A DNA stretch of 64,000 nucleotides, taken from assembly GCF_001544875.2 (NCBI RefSeq), contig NZ_FCOA02000003.1:496001-560000 (forward strand), given 5' to 3'. This document shows positions 36,665-47,411 of this stretch, in pieces (positions within the stretch are counted from its first letter, which is position 1; each line of letters starts with the position of its first letter). This stretch comes from Caballeronia hypogeia (GTDB taxonomy: Bacteria > Pseudomonadota > Gammaproteobacteria > Burkholderiales > Burkholderiaceae). Both the position numbers and the translations under genes were made by a program. Under the pieces are notes generated by a model. That model searched no databases, had not been told where the DNA came from, and worked only from the letters and a program-made list of their open reading frames with translations.

Positions 36665-38029
36665 TTAGGCCGCCGGCGAGGCGCCTTCAGGACCATCTTC
36701 GGCATTTAATACCGATTCGACGTCCGGGCGGGCGATGCCATCGATAATCCTTATCTCGCGCTGAGCGTAGGGAATTTCAATGCCATTCTCTGAGAATAAC
36801 CGCCAAACGGCACGATTTACGTGCGACTTTACGCCGCCCGTGCCCTTGGCGGCCTCCTCAATCCAAAAACTCAGCTCAAGATTAATGCCGTCCGCGCCGA
36901 AGCTCGCCAGCAGCGCGGCGGGCGCCGGGTCCTGCAGCACGCGCTCGACGCCCTGCGTCGCCTCGACGAGCAGTTGCATCGCGCGTTCCACGTCCGAGCG
37001 GTAGCTCACCTGCACTGCAATCTTCGCATTGCCGCGCGTAAGGTACGACGAATGGTTTTGCACCACATCGGTGATGAGCTTTTCGTTCGGAATCAGCGTT
37101 TCGATGCCGTCCAGTCCGCGCACGACCGTGTAGCGCGTGCGAATCTGCGTGACCGTGCCCTGATTGCCGCTCACGCTGATCATGTCGCCGAGCCTGAGCG
37201 AGCGGTCCAGCAGGATGATGAACCCGGACACGTAATTGCTCGCGATCTTCTGCAAGCCGAAGCCGAGTCCGACGCCGAGAGCGCCGCCGAACACGCCGAG
37301 CACGGTAATGTCGATGCCGACGATCGACAGACTCACCAGAATTGCCGCGAGAATCATCAGCGCCCGGCCGACGCGCGCGAGCACCACCTTGAGATTCGCG
37401 TCGAGCGAGCGGGCGCGCATCAGGCGGTCGTCGAGCAAGGCGCCCGCCCACATCGCGACGATCAGCGTCACGCACACCCACAGCACGCCCGAGGCGAGCG
37501 ACAGCAGCGTCATGTGCGCGTTGGCGAAATTGAAGCGCACGCTCGCCATCCAGTGCACGACGTCGTCCTGGATGCCCATGACGGTGAGCAGCATGGCGAC
37601 CCAGACGATCACCATCACGAGCTTCTCGAACAGATAGAGCAGCGCGTTGGCCTCGTGCTCGGCCGCGCCCCGGCTGAACACCCGCCGGGCCACGTAGAGC
37701 ATCGTGTAGATGACCGTGATGCCGCACAGCGGCACCAGCGCGAGACGCAGGAACGACGTGTGGATGAACGGCGCGAGCACGAGCTGCGCGATCGATACGA
37801 AGACCGTGCCGAGCAGCGGGAACAGCGCCTTGTTGAGACTTTCCGCGCCGAAACGCACGGCTTCGAAACGCGACTGGCGGCGCGCATCGAGCTTCGCGCG
37901 CAACACGCGCGCGCACCACCATGCCACCGCGAGCAGGCCCAGCAGCGCCGCGACCTGCCAGATCACTTCCGGCTCGCCGAAATCGCGGAAAAGACGCGCG
38001 GAGAGTTCGGACAAGAAGCGATTCTGCAT
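36665..38029 (-). CDS. Mechanosensitive ion channel, MscS family
   Basis: A 454-residue MscS-type channel protecting against hypoosmotic shock. About six N-terminal helices are followed by the pore-lining helix region VLGVFGGALGVGLGFGLQKIASN and the MscS beta-domain with LLDRSLRLGDMISVSGNQGTV and TRYTVVRGLDGIETLIPNEKLI. The length fits the medium-sized YbdG/YnaI-like class more than the small MscS. Stop at 36665, start 38029 (MQNRFLSELSARL). Confidence 0.9.
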   Translation of the reverse strand: MQNRFLSELSARLFRDFGEPEVIWQVAALLGLLAVAWWCARVLRAKLDARRQSRFEAVRFGAESLNKALFPLLGTVFVSIAQLVLAPFIHTSFLRLALVPLCGITVIYTMLYVARRVFSRGAAEHEANALLYLFEKLVMVIVWVAMLLTVMGIQDDVVHWMASVRFNFANAHMTLLSLASGVLWVCVTLIVAMWAGALLDDRLMRARSLDANLKVVLARVGRALMILAAILVSLSIVGIDITVLGVFGGALGVGLGFGLQKIASNYVSGFIILLDRSLRLGDMISVSGNQGTVTQIRTRYTVVRGLDGIETLIPNEKLITDVVQNHSSYLTRGNAKIAVQVSYRSDVERAMQLLVEATQGVERVLQDPAPAALLASFGADGINLELSFWIEEAAKGTGGVKSHVNRAVWRLFSENGIEIPYAQREIRIIDGIARPDVESVLNAEDGPEGASPAA

Positions 38030-38041
38030 GGTCGCGCGGAC

Positions 38042-39355
38042 TTACTCGGCGTCTGCTTCCGTCGCGTCGGCGGCCTTGGCGGCCTTTTTCGCGACGTCAG
38101 GCACTCGTTCCAGCACCGCCGCGAAGAAGCCATCGGTTCCGTGCTTGTGCGGCCACAGCGACAGATACTCGCCCGTGTCGAGATCGATGCGCTGCTCCGC
38201 GAGCACGTCGCGCGCCGGCACGACGCGGAAGTTCGGATGCGCCTCCAGGAATTGCGCGACCACGCCTTCGTTCTCCGCTTGCAGCATCGAGCAGGTCGCG
38301 TAGACGAGGCGCCCGCCGGTCTTCACCAGACGCGCGGCGCTCGTCAGGATGGAAAGCTGCTTGGGCGTCAGCTCAGCGACCGACGCGGGCGACTGGCGCC
38401 ATTTCAGGTCCGGATTGCGGCGCAAGGTGCCGAGGCCGGAACACGGCGCATCGACCAGCACGCGATCGATCTTGCCCGCGAGACGCTTGATCTTGGCGTC
38501 GTGCTCGCTGTCGATCAGCACCGGATTCACGTTCGACAGACCGCTGCGCGCAAGGCGCGGCTTCAGTTTGGCGAGACGGCGGTCGGAAACATCGAACGCG
38601 TAGAGGCGGCCGGTGGAGCGCATCATTGCGCCGAGTGCGAGCGTCTTGCCGCCCGCGCCCGCGCAAAAATCGACGATCATCTCGCCGCGCTTGGGCGCCA
38701 TCAGCGAGCACAGCAACTGGCTGCCCTCGTCCTGCACTTCGATCCAGCCCTCCTGGAACGGCGCGAGACGCGTCAGCGCCGGCTTGCCTTCCACGCGGAT
38801 GCCGAACGGCGCGAACGGCATTTCGCCCGCGTCGATTCCTGCTTCCGCGAGCGACTTCAACACGACCTTGCGGTCGGCTTTGATCGGGTTCGCGCGCAGA
38901 TCGAGCGGCGCCGGGTAGTTCAGCGCGGCCGCGAGTTGCGCGAGCTCTTCGGGCGCGAAGCGCTTGCCCATCGCCTCATAGATCCATTGCGGCAGGTTCG
39001 TCCGCACGCGCACCGGCAGGCTCGCCGGATCGATCTTCGAGACCTGCGCGAGCCATTGATATTCATCGGCGGAAACGAACGGCTTGAGCGCGGAAAGGCC
39101 GGCCGTCTGCATCAGTCCGAGCAGCGCCAGACGCCGCGCCTGATTGCCGCTGCCGCTCTCGGCGAGATGCGAAAACTCCATCTTTCGGCGCAGCACGGCG
39201 AACACCGCCTCCGCGATCACGCCGCGTTCGCCATGGCCGAGCTTCGGATGCGCGCGGAAAAAGCGGCTCGTCGCGGCGTCGGCGGGGCCGGAGAAGCGCA
39301 GCACGTCCGCGAGCAGCGTTTCGGTTTGTCCAATCAGAAATCCATGCAGCCTCAT
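38042..39355 (-). CDS. RsmB-type rRNA (cytosine-C5) methyltransferase
   Basis: A 437-residue SAM-dependent methyltransferase of the RsmB/Nop2/Sun class. An N-terminal NusB-like RNA-binding part is followed by the SAM site VDFCAGAGGKTLALGA, DVSDRRLAKLKPRLARSGL, the catalytic DAPCSGLGTLRRNPD and the second Cys in LVYATCSMLQAEN. It may modify C967 of 16S rRNA (RsmB) or another site; another rsmB paralogue usually exists in Burkholderia. Start MRLHGFLIGQ at 39355 overlaps purN's stop as ATGA, so translation is coupled. Confidence 0.88.
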   Translation of the reverse strand: MRLHGFLIGQTETLLADVLRFSGPADAATSRFFRAHPKLGHGERGVIAEAVFAVLRRKMEFSHLAESGSGNQARRLALLGLMQTAGLSALKPFVSADEYQWLAQVSKIDPASLPVRVRTNLPQWIYEAMGKRFAPEELAQLAAALNYPAPLDLRANPIKADRKVVLKSLAEAGIDAGEMPFAPFGIRVEGKPALTRLAPFQEGWIEVQDEGSQLLCSLMAPKRGEMIVDFCAGAGGKTLALGAMMRSTGRLYAFDVSDRRLAKLKPRLARSGLSNVNPVLIDSEHDAKIKRLAGKIDRVLVDAPCSGLGTLRRNPDLKWRQSPASVAELTPKQLSILTSAARLVKTGGRLVYATCSMLQAENEGVVAQFLEAHPNFRVVPARDVLAEQRIDLDTGEYLSLWPHKHGTDGFFAAVLERVPDVAKKAAKAADATEADAE

Positions 39356-40002
39356 GCGCCCTCCCCGGCAACGTCGGCAAAGAGCCATTGCGGCTCAGAC
39401 GGCGTGAGGGCGACACGCTCGCCCTCGACAGATAAACGCCCTTCGATGAACCAGCGCACCGCGCGCGGGTAAATGATGTGTTCCACCTTGAGCACGCGTG
39501 CGGCGAGCGCGGCTGCATCGTCGCCTGCGATGACCGGCACCGCGCCCTGCGCCACGATCGGCCCGTGATCCAGCGTCGGCGTGACGAAATGCACGCTCGC
39601 GCCGTGCACGCGCACGCCCGCGTCGAGCGCCTGCTGATGCGTGCGCAGGCCCGGAAAGCACGGCAGGAGCGACGGATGGATGTTGATCATGCGCCCGGCG
39701 TATTTCTCGACGAAGGCGTCGGTCAGCACGCGCATGAAGCCCGCCAGCACGACGAGATCCGGCTCGAAGCGATCGATCTCGCTCGCGAGCGCGGCGTCGA
39801 ACGATTCGCGGCTTTCGAACTTCCGATGATCCACCACCGCGGTTTCGATGCCGTTCGCCTGCGCAAAGCCAAGGCCGGCGGCGTCGGGCCGGTTGGAAAT
39901 GACCGCACGGATGCGGGCCGGCCAGCCTTCGCGAGCGCATGCGCGCACGACGGCCTCCATGTTGCTCCCGCGTCCGGAGATCAGAATAACGATTTTTTTC
40001 AT
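39352..40002 (-). CDS. purN: Phosphoribosylglycinamide formyltransferase PurN
   Basis: 10-formyl-THF-dependent enzyme of purine synthesis (GAR to FGAR), 216 residues. The substrate loop IVILISGRGSNMEAVV opens the protein; catalytic Asn-His-Asp lie in MINIHPSLLPCFPGLRTHQQALDAG, VHGASVHFVTPTLDHGPIVAQ. Divergent from ribF. The stop overlaps the methyltransferase start (ATGA). Confidence 0.95.
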   Translation of the reverse strand: MKKIVILISGRGSNMEAVVRACAREGWPARIRAVISNRPDAAGLGFAQANGIETAVVDHRKFESRESFDAALASEIDRFEPDLVVLAGFMRVLTDAFVEKYAGRMINIHPSLLPCFPGLRTHQQALDAGVRVHGASVHFVTPTLDHGPIVAQGAVPVIAGDDAAALAARVLKVEHIIYPRAVRWFIEGRLSVEGERVALTPSEPQWLFADVAGEGA

Positions 40003-40151
40003 CCGCGGATTTTATCATTCGATGGGTGCGAAAATCGTGCCAATGAAAGGTGGCGGGTCGCCGCCCTGGCCGCTCGCGCCCGCCCGCCGGCGCGAGCGTT
40101 TATAATCTAACGCTTTGCAGCATCAGTCCCTCCCACCGACCAACGCCTATC

Positions 40152-41147
40152 GTGAGAGTCTTTCGCGGCCTCCCCAATGCCGAAAGCCGGGCGCCCTGCG
40201 CACTGACCATCGGCAACTTCGACGGTGTCCATCGCGGTCACCAGGCGCTGCTCGCGCACGTCCGGGCCGCCGCCGACGCGCGCGGCCTGCCAGTGTGCGT
40301 AATGACTTTCGAGCCGCATCCGCGCGAGTTCTTCAATCCGACGGGCGCGCCGCCGCGCATCGCGATGCTGCGCGACAAGCTGGAGGCGCTGCGCACCAAC
40401 GGCGTCGACCGCGTGGTGGTCGAGCATTTCAACAAGACCTTCGCAAGCCAGTCGCCGGATACGTTCGTGAAGAACGTCATCGTCGACGGTTTGCACGCGC
40501 AATGGGTCATGGTCGGCGACGACTTCTGCTACGGCGCCAAGCGCGCGGGCGATTTCGCTTCGCTCAAACGCGCGGGCGAGCAATACGGCTTCGAAGTCGA
40601 GCAGATGGCGACGGTCGCGCATCCGAACGGCGCGCGCATTTCGTCGTCATCGGTGCGGGCGTCGCTCGTCGCGGGCGAGCTGGACGCCGCGCAAATCGCG
40701 CTCGGGCGCCCGTACATCATCAGCGGTCACGTGGTGCATGGCGCGAAGCTCGGCCGCGATCTCGGCTTTCCCACGCTGAATCTGCCCATCGCGCATAAGC
40801 GCCCGGCGCTCGCGGGCATTTTCGTCGTGCGCGTTCACGGTCTCGCCGATGAACCGCTGCCCGCCGTGGCAAGTCTCGGCCTGCGTCCGACCGTCGACGA
40901 TTCCGGCCGCGTGCTGCTCGAAGTGTTCGTGCTCGACTGGCACGGCGACGCCTACGGCAAGCTCGTGCGCGTCGAATTCCTGAAAAAGCTGCGCGACGAG
41001 GAGAAGTACGTGGACCTCGAAACGCTCGGCCGCGCGATCGCCAAAGATGTCGACAACGCGCGCGCGTACTTCGGCTTGCCGCCCGCCAGTAACGCCGGCA
41101 GCCGCGCCACGGGCTTCGCCATTTCGGCGACTGACCGAATTAGGTGA
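40152..41147 (+). CDS. ribF: Bifunctional riboflavin kinase/FAD synthetase
   Basis: Makes FMN then FAD. About 331 residues: N-terminal nucleotidyltransferase ALTIGNFDGVHRGHQALLA with DDFCYGAKRAGDF, and C-terminal riboflavin kinase with GRDLGFPTLNLPI and VASLGLRPTVDDSGR. A GTG start at 40152 gives the canonical VRVFRGLPNAE; the ORF extends upstream but without family similarity. About 105 bp before ileS, the usual ribF-ileS-lspA order. Confidence 0.95.
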   Translation: MRVFRGLPNAESRAPCALTIGNFDGVHRGHQALLAHVRAAADARGLPVCVMTFEPHPREFFNPTGAPPRIAMLRDKLEALRTNGVDRVVVEHFNKTFASQSPDTFVKNVIVDGLHAQWVMVGDDFCYGAKRAGDFASLKRAGEQYGFEVEQMATVAHPNGARISSSSVRASLVAGELDAAQIALGRPYIISGHVVHGAKLGRDLGFPTLNLPIAHKRPALAGIFVVRVHGLADEPLPAVASLGLRPTVDDSGRVLLEVFVLDWHGDAYGKLVRVEFLKKLRDEEKYVDLETLGRAIAKDVDNARAYFGLPPASNAGSRATGFAISATDRIR

Positions 41148-41252
41148 GCGTGCGGCGCCCGGGCCCGGACCCGCGCGCGCCGCCCGCTGCCCCGCTTCCG
41201 ATTCATCGCGCGCCAGCACGAGCGCCGCCTCACCGAATTCACTGAGTCACCC

Positions 41253-44084
41253 ATGAGCGACAAGAAAGAGAAAGCCTCCTCGAAGTACCCCGTCAACCTG
41301 CTGGACACGCCCTTCCCGATGCGCGGCGATCTGCCGAAGCGCGAACCCGCGTGGGTCAAGGAGTGGCAGGACAACAAGATCTACGAGAAGATTCGCGCCG
41401 CGAGCAAAGGCCGCAAGAAGTTCATCCTGCACGACGGCCCGCCGTATGCGAACGGCGACATCCACCTCGGCCACGCGGTGAACAAGATCCTGAAGGACAT
41501 GATCGTCAAGGCGCGCAATCTCGCGGGCTTCGACGCGGTCTACGTGCCGGGCTGGGACTGCCATGGCATGCCGATCGAAATCCAGATCGAAAAGCAGTTC
41601 GGCAAGACGCTGCCCGCCATCGAAGTGATGCAGAAGGCGCGCGCCTACGCCGGCGAGCAGATCGAGAAGCAGAAGGTCGGCTTCCGCCGTCTGGGCGTGC
41701 TCGGCGACTGGGACGATCCGTACAAGACCATGAACTTCACGAACGAAGCGGGCGAAATCCGCGCGCTCGGCAAGATCATGGAAAAGGGCTTCGTGTTCCG
41801 CGGCCTCAAGCCGGTGAACTGGTGTTTCGACTGCGGATCGGCGCTCGCCGAAGCGGAAGTCGAGTACAAGGACAAGACCGATCCGACCATCGACGTGATG
41901 TTCGCGTTCGCTGAAGCCGAAAAGACCGCGCAGGCGTTCGGCCTGAACGCGCTGCCGAAGGCGGATGGCGGCGTCGTCATCTGGACGACGACTCCCTGGA
42001 CCATTCCCGCCAACCAGGCGCTCAACGTGCATCCGGAGATCGTCTACGCGCTCGTCGATACGCCGCGCGGCCTGCTGATCCTCGCACAGGAGCGCGTCGA
42101 GGAATGCCTGAAGAACTACGGCCTCACGGGCGGCGTCATCGCGACGACGACCGGCGAGAAGCTCGCCAATCTGCGCTTCCATCATCCGCTGGCGGCGGCG
42201 CATCCGGGCTACAAGCGCACCGCGCCGGTCTATCTCGGCGATTACGTGACGACCGAAAGCGGCACGGGCATCGTGCACTCGTCGCCGGCGTATGGCGTGG
42301 AAGACTTCGTGTCGTGCAAGGCGCACGGCATGTCGGACTCGGACATCATCAATCCGGTGATGGGCGACGGCCGTTACATCGAATCGCTGCCGCTGTTCGG
42401 CGGGCTGTCGATCTGGAAAGCGAATCCGCAAATCGTCGAGGCGCTCGAAGGCGCGGGTTCGCTCCTCAAGAGCGAAAAGTACACGCACAGCTACATGCAC
42501 TGCTGGCGCCACAAGACGCCGATCATCTATCGCGCGACGTCCCAATGGTTCGCCGGCATGGACGTGAAGCCCAAGGACGGCGGCCGCACGCTGCGCGAGA
42601 TCGCGCTCGAGGGCGTGGAGAACACGGCGTTCTATCCGTCGTGGGGCAAGCAGCGTCTCTACAGCATGATCGCGAACCGCCCGGACTGGACGCTCTCGCG
42701 TCAGCGTCAATGGGGCGTGCCGATGGCCTTCTTCGTGCACAAGGAAACCGGCGAGCTGCATCCGCGCACGCTGGAGCTGCTGGAGGAAGTGGCGAAGCGC
42801 GTCGAGGAAGGCGGCATCGAGACGTGGCAAGCGCTCGATCCGCGCGAGCTGATCGGCGACGACGCCAACATGTACGAAAAGAACCGCGACACGCTCGACG
42901 TGTGGTTCGATTCCGGCACGACGCACTGGCACGTGCTGCGCGGCTCGCACAAGGATTCGCTGCAATTCCCGGCCGATCTGTATCTGGAAGGTTCGGACCA
43001 GCATCGCGGCTGGTTCCATTCCTCACTGCTCACGGCTTCGATGCTCGATGGCCGTCCGCCCTACGACGCGCTGCTCACGCATGGCTTCACCGTCGATGGC
43101 GAAGGTCGCAAGATGTCGAAGTCGCTCGGCAACGGTATCGATCCTCATGAGGTGTCGAACCGTCTGGGCGCGGAAATCATCCGCTTGTGGATCGCATCGA
43201 CGGATTACTCGGGCGAGCTCGCGATCTCGGAAGAAATCCTCAAGCGCGTGACGGAGACGTATCGACGTATCCGCAACACGCTGCGCTTCCTGCTCGCGAA
43301 CCTGTCGGACTTCGAGTTCGACAAGGACGCGCTGCCGGTCTCCGACTGGCTCGAAATCGATCGTTACGCGGTCGCGCTCACGCGCAACCTGCAGGACGAC
43401 GCGCTCTCGCACTACGAGAAGTATGAGTTCCATCCGGTCGTCGCCAAGATCGCGACGTTCTGCTCGGAAGACTTGGGCGGCTTCTATCTCGACGTGCTGA
43501 AGGATCGTCTCTACACGACGAAGCCCGGTTCGCGCGAGCGCCGCAGCGCGCAGACCGCGCTGTTCCATATCGCGCATGGTCTGCTGCGTCTGGTCGCGCC
43601 GTATCTGTCGTTCACGGCGGAAGAAGCGTACAAGGTGCTCAAGCCGGGTCAGGACACAATCTTCACGGAAGTCTTCGCGACTTATCCGGACATAGCGAAC
43701 GGCGGCGATCTGCTCGACAAGTGGACGCTCATCCGCAACGCGCGCGGCGATGTGACCAAGGCGCTGGAAGAAGCGCGCACGGCGAACCAGATCGGTTCGT
43801 CGCTGCAGGCCGAAGTCGTGGTGCGCGCGAGCGGCGCACGTTACGACGCGCTCGCGAGTCTCGGCGATGCATTGCGCTTCGTGCTGATCACTTCGTCGGC
43901 TCAGGTCGAGAAGGTCGGAAGCGAAGCGGAAGAAGGCGTCGATGTCAAGGCATCGAGCTACATGAAGTGCGAGCGTTGCTGGCACTATTGCGCGGACGTC
44001 GGCTCGCACGCGGATCATCCGGGTCTGTGCGGTCGCTGCTTCTCCAACCTGTTCGGCGCCGGCGAAACGCGGGGCGCAGCATAA
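41253..44084 (+). CDS. ileS: Isoleucyl-tRNA synthetase
   Basis: Class Ia synthetase of 943 residues. The HIGH motif is present as [21 protein letters not shown] as [15 protein letters not shown], an editing domain lies between them, and a C-terminal zinc-binding CERCWHYC with CGRC closes the protein. This matches the bacterial (IleS1-like) form. Its TAA overlaps the lspA ATG (TAATG). Confidence 0.98.
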   Translation: MSDKKEKASSKYPVNLLDTPFPMRGDLPKREPAWVKEWQDNKIYEKIRAASKGRKKFILHDGPPYANGDIHLGHAVNKILKDMIVKARNLAGFDAVYVPGWDCHGMPIEIQIEKQFGKTLPAIEVMQKARAYAGEQIEKQKVGFRRLGVLGDWDDPYKTMNFTNEAGEIRALGKIMEKGFVFRGLKPVNWCFDCGSALAEAEVEYKDKTDPTIDVMFAFAEAEKTAQAFGLNALPKADGGVVIWTTTPWTIPANQALNVHPEIVYALVDTPRGLLILAQERVEECLKNYGLTGGVIATTTGEKLANLRFHHPLAAAHPGYKRTAPVYLGDYVTTESGTGIVHSSPAYGVEDFVSCKAHGMSDSDIINPVMGDGRYIESLPLFGGLSIWKANPQIVEALEGAGSLLKSEKYTHSYMHCWRHKTPIIYRATSQWFAGMDVKPKDGGRTLREIALEGVENTAFYPSWGKQRLYSMIANRPDWTLSRQRQWGVPMAFFVHKETGELHPRTLELLEEVAKRVEEGGIETWQALDPRELIGDDANMYEKNRDTLDVWFDSGTTHWHVLRGSHKDSLQFPADLYLEGSDQHRGWFHSSLLTASMLDGRPPYDALLTHGFTVDGEGRKMSKSLGNGIDPHEVSNRLGAEIIRLWIASTDYSGELAISEEILKRVTETYRRIRNTLRFLLANLSDFEFDKDALPVSDWLEIDRYAVALTRNLQDDALSHYEKYEFHPVVAKIATFCSEDLGGFYLDVLKDRLYTTKPGSRERRSAQTALFHIAHGLLRLVAPYLSFTAEEAYKVLKPGQDTIFTEVFATYPDIANGGDLLDKWTLIRNARGDVTKALEEARTANQIGSSLQAEVVVRASGARYDALASLGDALRFVLITSSAQVEKVGSEAEEGVDVKASSYMKCERCWHYCADVGSHADHPGLCGRCFSNLFGAGETRGAA

Positions 44085-44602
44085 TGGCTCGACCGATGGC
44101 GAAACAAACTACCAGTAAAACGGCGGGCAGCGGATCGCTCGCGCCGTGGCTCGGGGTCGCGCTGATCGTGATCCTGTTCGACCAGCTGACGAAGATCGCG
44201 GTGCAGCGCATGTTCGCCTACGGCGACCCGCACGCGCTCACGCCCTTCTTCAATCTGCTGCTCGTCTACAACCGCGGCGCGGCGTTCAGCTTTCTCGCCA
44301 TGGCGGGCGGCTGGCAGCGCTGGGCGTTCACCGCGCTCGGCGTCGTCGCGGCGATCGTGATCTGCTATTTGCTCAAGCGGCATTCGGGACAGCGGCTCTT
44401 CTGCACGGCGCTCTCGCTCATCATGGGCGGCGCGATCGGCAACGTGATCGACCGGCTCGCGTACGGTCACGTGATCGACTTCCTCGATTTCCACGTGAAC
44501 ACGTGGCACTGGCCGGCGTTCAATCTCGCCGACAGCGCGATCACCATCGGCGCAGTCCTGTTGATCTTCGACGAATTGCGGCGCGTACGCGGTTCGAAAT
44601 GA
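44084..44602 (+). CDS. lspA: Prolipoprotein signal peptidase
   Basis: Inner-membrane aspartic protease that cuts lipoprotein signal peptides after lipidation, 172 residues. Four helices; the catalytic Asp123 ([10 protein letters not shown]) and Asp150 (FNLADSAI) and the [14 protein letters not shown] segment are present. Coupled to ileS by stop/start overlap. It would process the lipoproteins seen elsewhere in the window. Confidence 0.96.
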   Translation: MARPMAKQTTSKTAGSGSLAPWLGVALIVILFDQLTKIAVQRMFAYGDPHALTPFFNLLLVYNRGAAFSFLAMAGGWQRWAFTALGVVAAIVICYLLKRHSGQRLFCTALSLIMGGAIGNVIDRLAYGHVIDFLDFHVNTWHWPAFNLADSAITIGAVLLIFDELRRVRGSK

Positions 44603-44655
44603 CGTTCAAAACGCGGCTCCTTCCCGGAGCCGTGTTCTTTTGCGATGGAGGCATT

Positions 44656-45867
44656 TTGGAACTCGCGGGCAAACATCTCGTTTTGGGACTCACGGGCGGC
44701 ATCGCCTGCTACAAGATCGCCGAACTCACGCGTCTGCTCATCAAGGCCGGCGCGACCGTGCAGATCGTGATGACCGAAGCCGCCACGCAGTTCATCACGC
44801 CCGTCACGATGCAGGCGCTCTCGGGCCGTCCCGTGTACACGTCGCAGTGGGACGCGCGCATGCCGAACAACATGCCGCATATCGACCTCTCGCGCGAGGC
44901 GGATGTCATTGTCATCGCGCCCGCCTCCACCGATTTCATCGCGAAGATCGCGCACGGCAGATGCGACGACCTGCTCTCGACGCTCGTCATCGCGCGCGAT
45001 TGCCCGCTGCTCGTCGTGCCCGCGATGAACCGCCAGATGTGGCAGAACCCGGCAACGCAACGCAACGTCGCGCAGATTCGTGCGGATGGCGTCGAGGTGC
45101 TCGGGCCGGACTCCGGGTCGCAGGCCTGCGGCGAAGTCGGCGACGGGCGCATGATCGAACCGGAAGCCGCCTTCGAAGCCATCTGCGCGTTCTTCCAGCC
45201 GAAGATCATGCGCGGCCAGCGCGTGCTGATCACCGCCGGCCCAACCTTCGAGCCGCTCGATCCGGTGCGCGGCATCACCAATCGCTCGTCCGGCAAGATG
45301 GGCTTCGCGCTCGCGCGCGCAGCAGCGCAGGCGGGCGCGGACGTGCATCTCGTCGCCGGTCCGGTATCCCTGCCCACACCGTGGGGCGTATATCGCGAGG
45401 ACGTGCAGACCGCGCAGCAGATGCACGACGCCGTGATGGCCGCCACGCCCGACGCCGATGTCTTCATCGCGGTGGCGGCGGTCGCGGACTGGCGCGTCGA
45501 TCACGTCAGCGAGCACAAGATCAAGAAGGCCGCGGGACAGCCTTTGCCGGCGTTCAATTTCGTCGAAAATCCGGACATTCTCGCGACGGTCGCGAAGCTG
45601 TCGAACCCGCCGTATTGCGTCGGCTTCGCGGCGGAAAGCGGCGATCTGCAGCTCAACGGCATGGAAAAGCGCAAGCGCAAGGGCGTGCCGCTACTGATCG
45701 GCAATATCGGCCAGCTCACGTTCGGGCGCGACGACAACGAAGTCGTGCTGTTCGACGAAAGCGGTACGACGCCGCTGCCGCGCGCCGACAAGCAGGAACT
45801 CGCGCGCACGCTGATCGCGGAAATCGCGAAACGCGCGCCGCGCACGGGCGGGCCGCTGCTGTCATGA
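44656..45867 (+). CDS. coaBC: Phosphopantothenoylcysteine synthetase/decarboxylase CoaBC
   Basis: Bifunctional coenzyme A enzyme, 403 residues. The N-terminal decarboxylase has [12 protein letters not shown] with the catalytic His, [11 protein letters not shown], and the active-site Cys in [13 protein letters not shown]. The C-terminal synthetase begins [25 protein letters not shown]. The start is a TTG at 44656 ([20 protein letters not shown]) with GGAGG 5 bases before; an upstream ATG in frame would overlap lspA and has no ribosome binding site. Confidence 0.92.
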   Translation: MELAGKHLVLGLTGGIACYKIAELTRLLIKAGATVQIVMTEAATQFITPVTMQALSGRPVYTSQWDARMPNNMPHIDLSREADVIVIAPASTDFIAKIAHGRCDDLLSTLVIARDCPLLVVPAMNRQMWQNPATQRNVAQIRADGVEVLGPDSGSQACGEVGDGRMIEPEAAFEAICAFFQPKIMRGQRVLITAGPTFEPLDPVRGITNRSSGKMGFALARAAAQAGADVHLVAGPVSLPTPWGVYREDVQTAQQMHDAVMAATPDADVFIAVAAVADWRVDHVSEHKIKKAAGQPLPAFNFVENPDILATVAKLSNPPYCVGFAAESGDLQLNGMEKRKRKGVPLLIGNIGQLTFGRDDNEVVLFDESGTTPLPRADKQELARTLIAEIAKRAPRTGGPLLS

Positions 45868-46889
45868 CGCGGCTCTCCGTTCTCGACCAGACGCCCGTCA
45901 TCCACGGCCACACGACCGCGGACGCGATCGCTGCGACGCTCGATCTCGCGCAGCTCGCTGACGATCTCGGCTACACGCGTTACTGGTGCGCGGAGCATCA
46001 CGGCCTGCATGGCGTGTCGAACCCGTGTCCCGAAGTGATGCTGGCGCGCATCGGCAGTCTGACGAAGCGCATCCGCATCGGGTCGGGCGGCGTGATGCTG
46101 CCGTATTACTCGCCGTTCAAGGTGGCCGAGCAATTCCTGATGCTCGAAGCGCTGTTTCCGAATCGCGTCGATTTGGGCGTAGGACGCGCACCCGGCGGGG
46201 ACATGCGCACCGCCCAGGCGGTCGCGGCGGGTTCGTACAATCGCGGCGATATCTTTCCGCAGCAGGTCGCGGAACTGATCGCCCTCTTTGACGGCAAGCT
46301 GCCCGACGACTCTCTCGCGCGCGGCGTGCTGCTTCAGCCGCAAATCGATACGCGCCCCGAACTCTGGATGCTCGGCTCGTCCGACTTCGGCGGCCTTCTC
46401 GCCGCGCAACTCGGCATCCGCTTCGCGTTCGCGCATTTCATCAACGCGCAGTACGGGCATCGCGTGGCGGAGGCGTATCGCGAGCGGTTCACGGCGGGAC
46501 ACGAAGCACAGCCGTATCTCGCAGCGGCAATTTTCGTGATCTGCGCCGATACCGACGAAGAAGCCGAAGCGCTCGAAAAAGCCGTCGATCTGCGTCGCGT
46601 GCAGATGGCGTACGGTCTGAACCAGCCGATTCCGTCAATCGCGCAAGGCGCCGCGCAGCATTACGGCGAGCGCGAACTCGCGGTGATCGCGCATGAGAAG
46701 GCGCGCAGCATCATCGGCACGCCGGAGCGCGTGACCGAACAGATTCACGTCCTGCAGGAACGCTTCAACGCCGACGAGCTGATCGTGCTGACGGTCGCCG
46801 GCAGCTACGCCGCACGCACGCGGTCCTATCAACTTCTGGCCGACGCCTTCGAGGTCGGCCGCCCGAACCCCGCACACCCGAACACATGA
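45864..46889 (+). CDS. LLM-class flavin-dependent oxidoreductase
   Basis: A 341-residue bacterial-luciferase-like flavin monooxygenase. LSVLDQTPV and [13 protein letters not shown] plus [23 protein letters not shown] mark the MsnO8/YwcH-type subgroup. The substrate is unknown. It overlaps coaBC and dut by ATGA at both ends, so it is embedded in the coaBC-dut run and likely co-translated. Confidence 0.88.
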   Translation: MTRLSVLDQTPVIHGHTTADAIAATLDLAQLADDLGYTRYWCAEHHGLHGVSNPCPEVMLARIGSLTKRIRIGSGGVMLPYYSPFKVAEQFLMLEALFPNRVDLGVGRAPGGDMRTAQAVAAGSYNRGDIFPQQVAELIALFDGKLPDDSLARGVLLQPQIDTRPELWMLGSSDFGGLLAAQLGIRFAFAHFINAQYGHRVAEAYRERFTAGHEAQPYLAAAIFVICADTDEEAEALEKAVDLRRVQMAYGLNQPIPSIAQGAAQHYGERELAVIAHEKARSIIGTPERVTEQIHVLQERFNADELIVLTVAGSYAARTRSYQLLADAFEVGRPNPAHPNT

Positions 46890-47332
46890 AACTCGACGTC
46901 AAGATTCTCGACGCGCGCATGCGCGACTACCTGCCCGCCTACGCCACGCCCGGTAGCGCGGGGCTCGATCTGCGCGCCTGTCTCGATGCGCCGCTCGTCA
47001 TCGAGCCGCATCAGACCGTGCTCGTGCCGACCGGCCTCGCCATTCACCTCGCCGACCCCGGCTACGCGGCGCTGATCCTGCCGCGCTCGGGAATGGGCCA
47101 CAAGCACGGCATCGTGCTGGGCAATCTGGTCGGTCTGATCGACTCGGATTATCAAGGTCAACTGATGGTCTCTACTTGGAATCGCGGCGACACTGCGTTC
47201 ACGCTCAACCCAATGGAACGGCTCGCGCAGATGGTCATCGTGCCGGTGGTGCAGGCGCAGTTCAATATCGTCGAAGACTTCGAAGCAAGCGAACGCGGCG
47301 CGGGCGGCTTCGGCAGCACGGGCAAGCACTGA
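46886..47332 (+). CDS. dut: dUTP diphosphatase
   Basis: Trimeric dUTPase, 148 residues, keeping uracil out of DNA and making dUMP. Motif 1 is AGLDLRACL, motif 2 [10 protein letters not shown], motif 3 [18 protein letters not shown], motif 5 [10 protein letters not shown]; all five family motifs are present. Starts by ATGA overlap with the preceding monooxygenase. Confidence 0.97.
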   Translation: MKLDVKILDARMRDYLPAYATPGSAGLDLRACLDAPLVIEPHQTVLVPTGLAIHLADPGYAALILPRSGMGHKHGIVLGNLVGLIDSDYQGQLMVSTWNRGDTAFTLNPMERLAQMVIVPVVQAQFNIVEDFEASERGAGGFGSTGKH

Positions 47333-47354
47333 GCCTTTCGCGTTTCCTCAAGGC

Positions 47355-47392
47355 GAAAAAAAACGGCGCGGTGTTGAAACCGCGCCGTTTTC
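47355..47392. terminator. Bidirectional terminator between dut and clpA
   Basis: 12-bp stem AAACGGCGCGGT/ACCGCGCCGTTT with a GTTGAA loop, A-run to the left and TTTT to the right; serves the convergent operons. Confidence 0.93.
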
Positions 47393-47411
47393 ACATCAAA
47401 GACCCCTGCGT

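Noticed and set aside
36821..39472. An 883-codon open frame opposite the MscS channel and the rRNA methyltransferase
   Set aside because: Same shadow effect; spans two real genes and the spacer between them, and has no recognisable domain.
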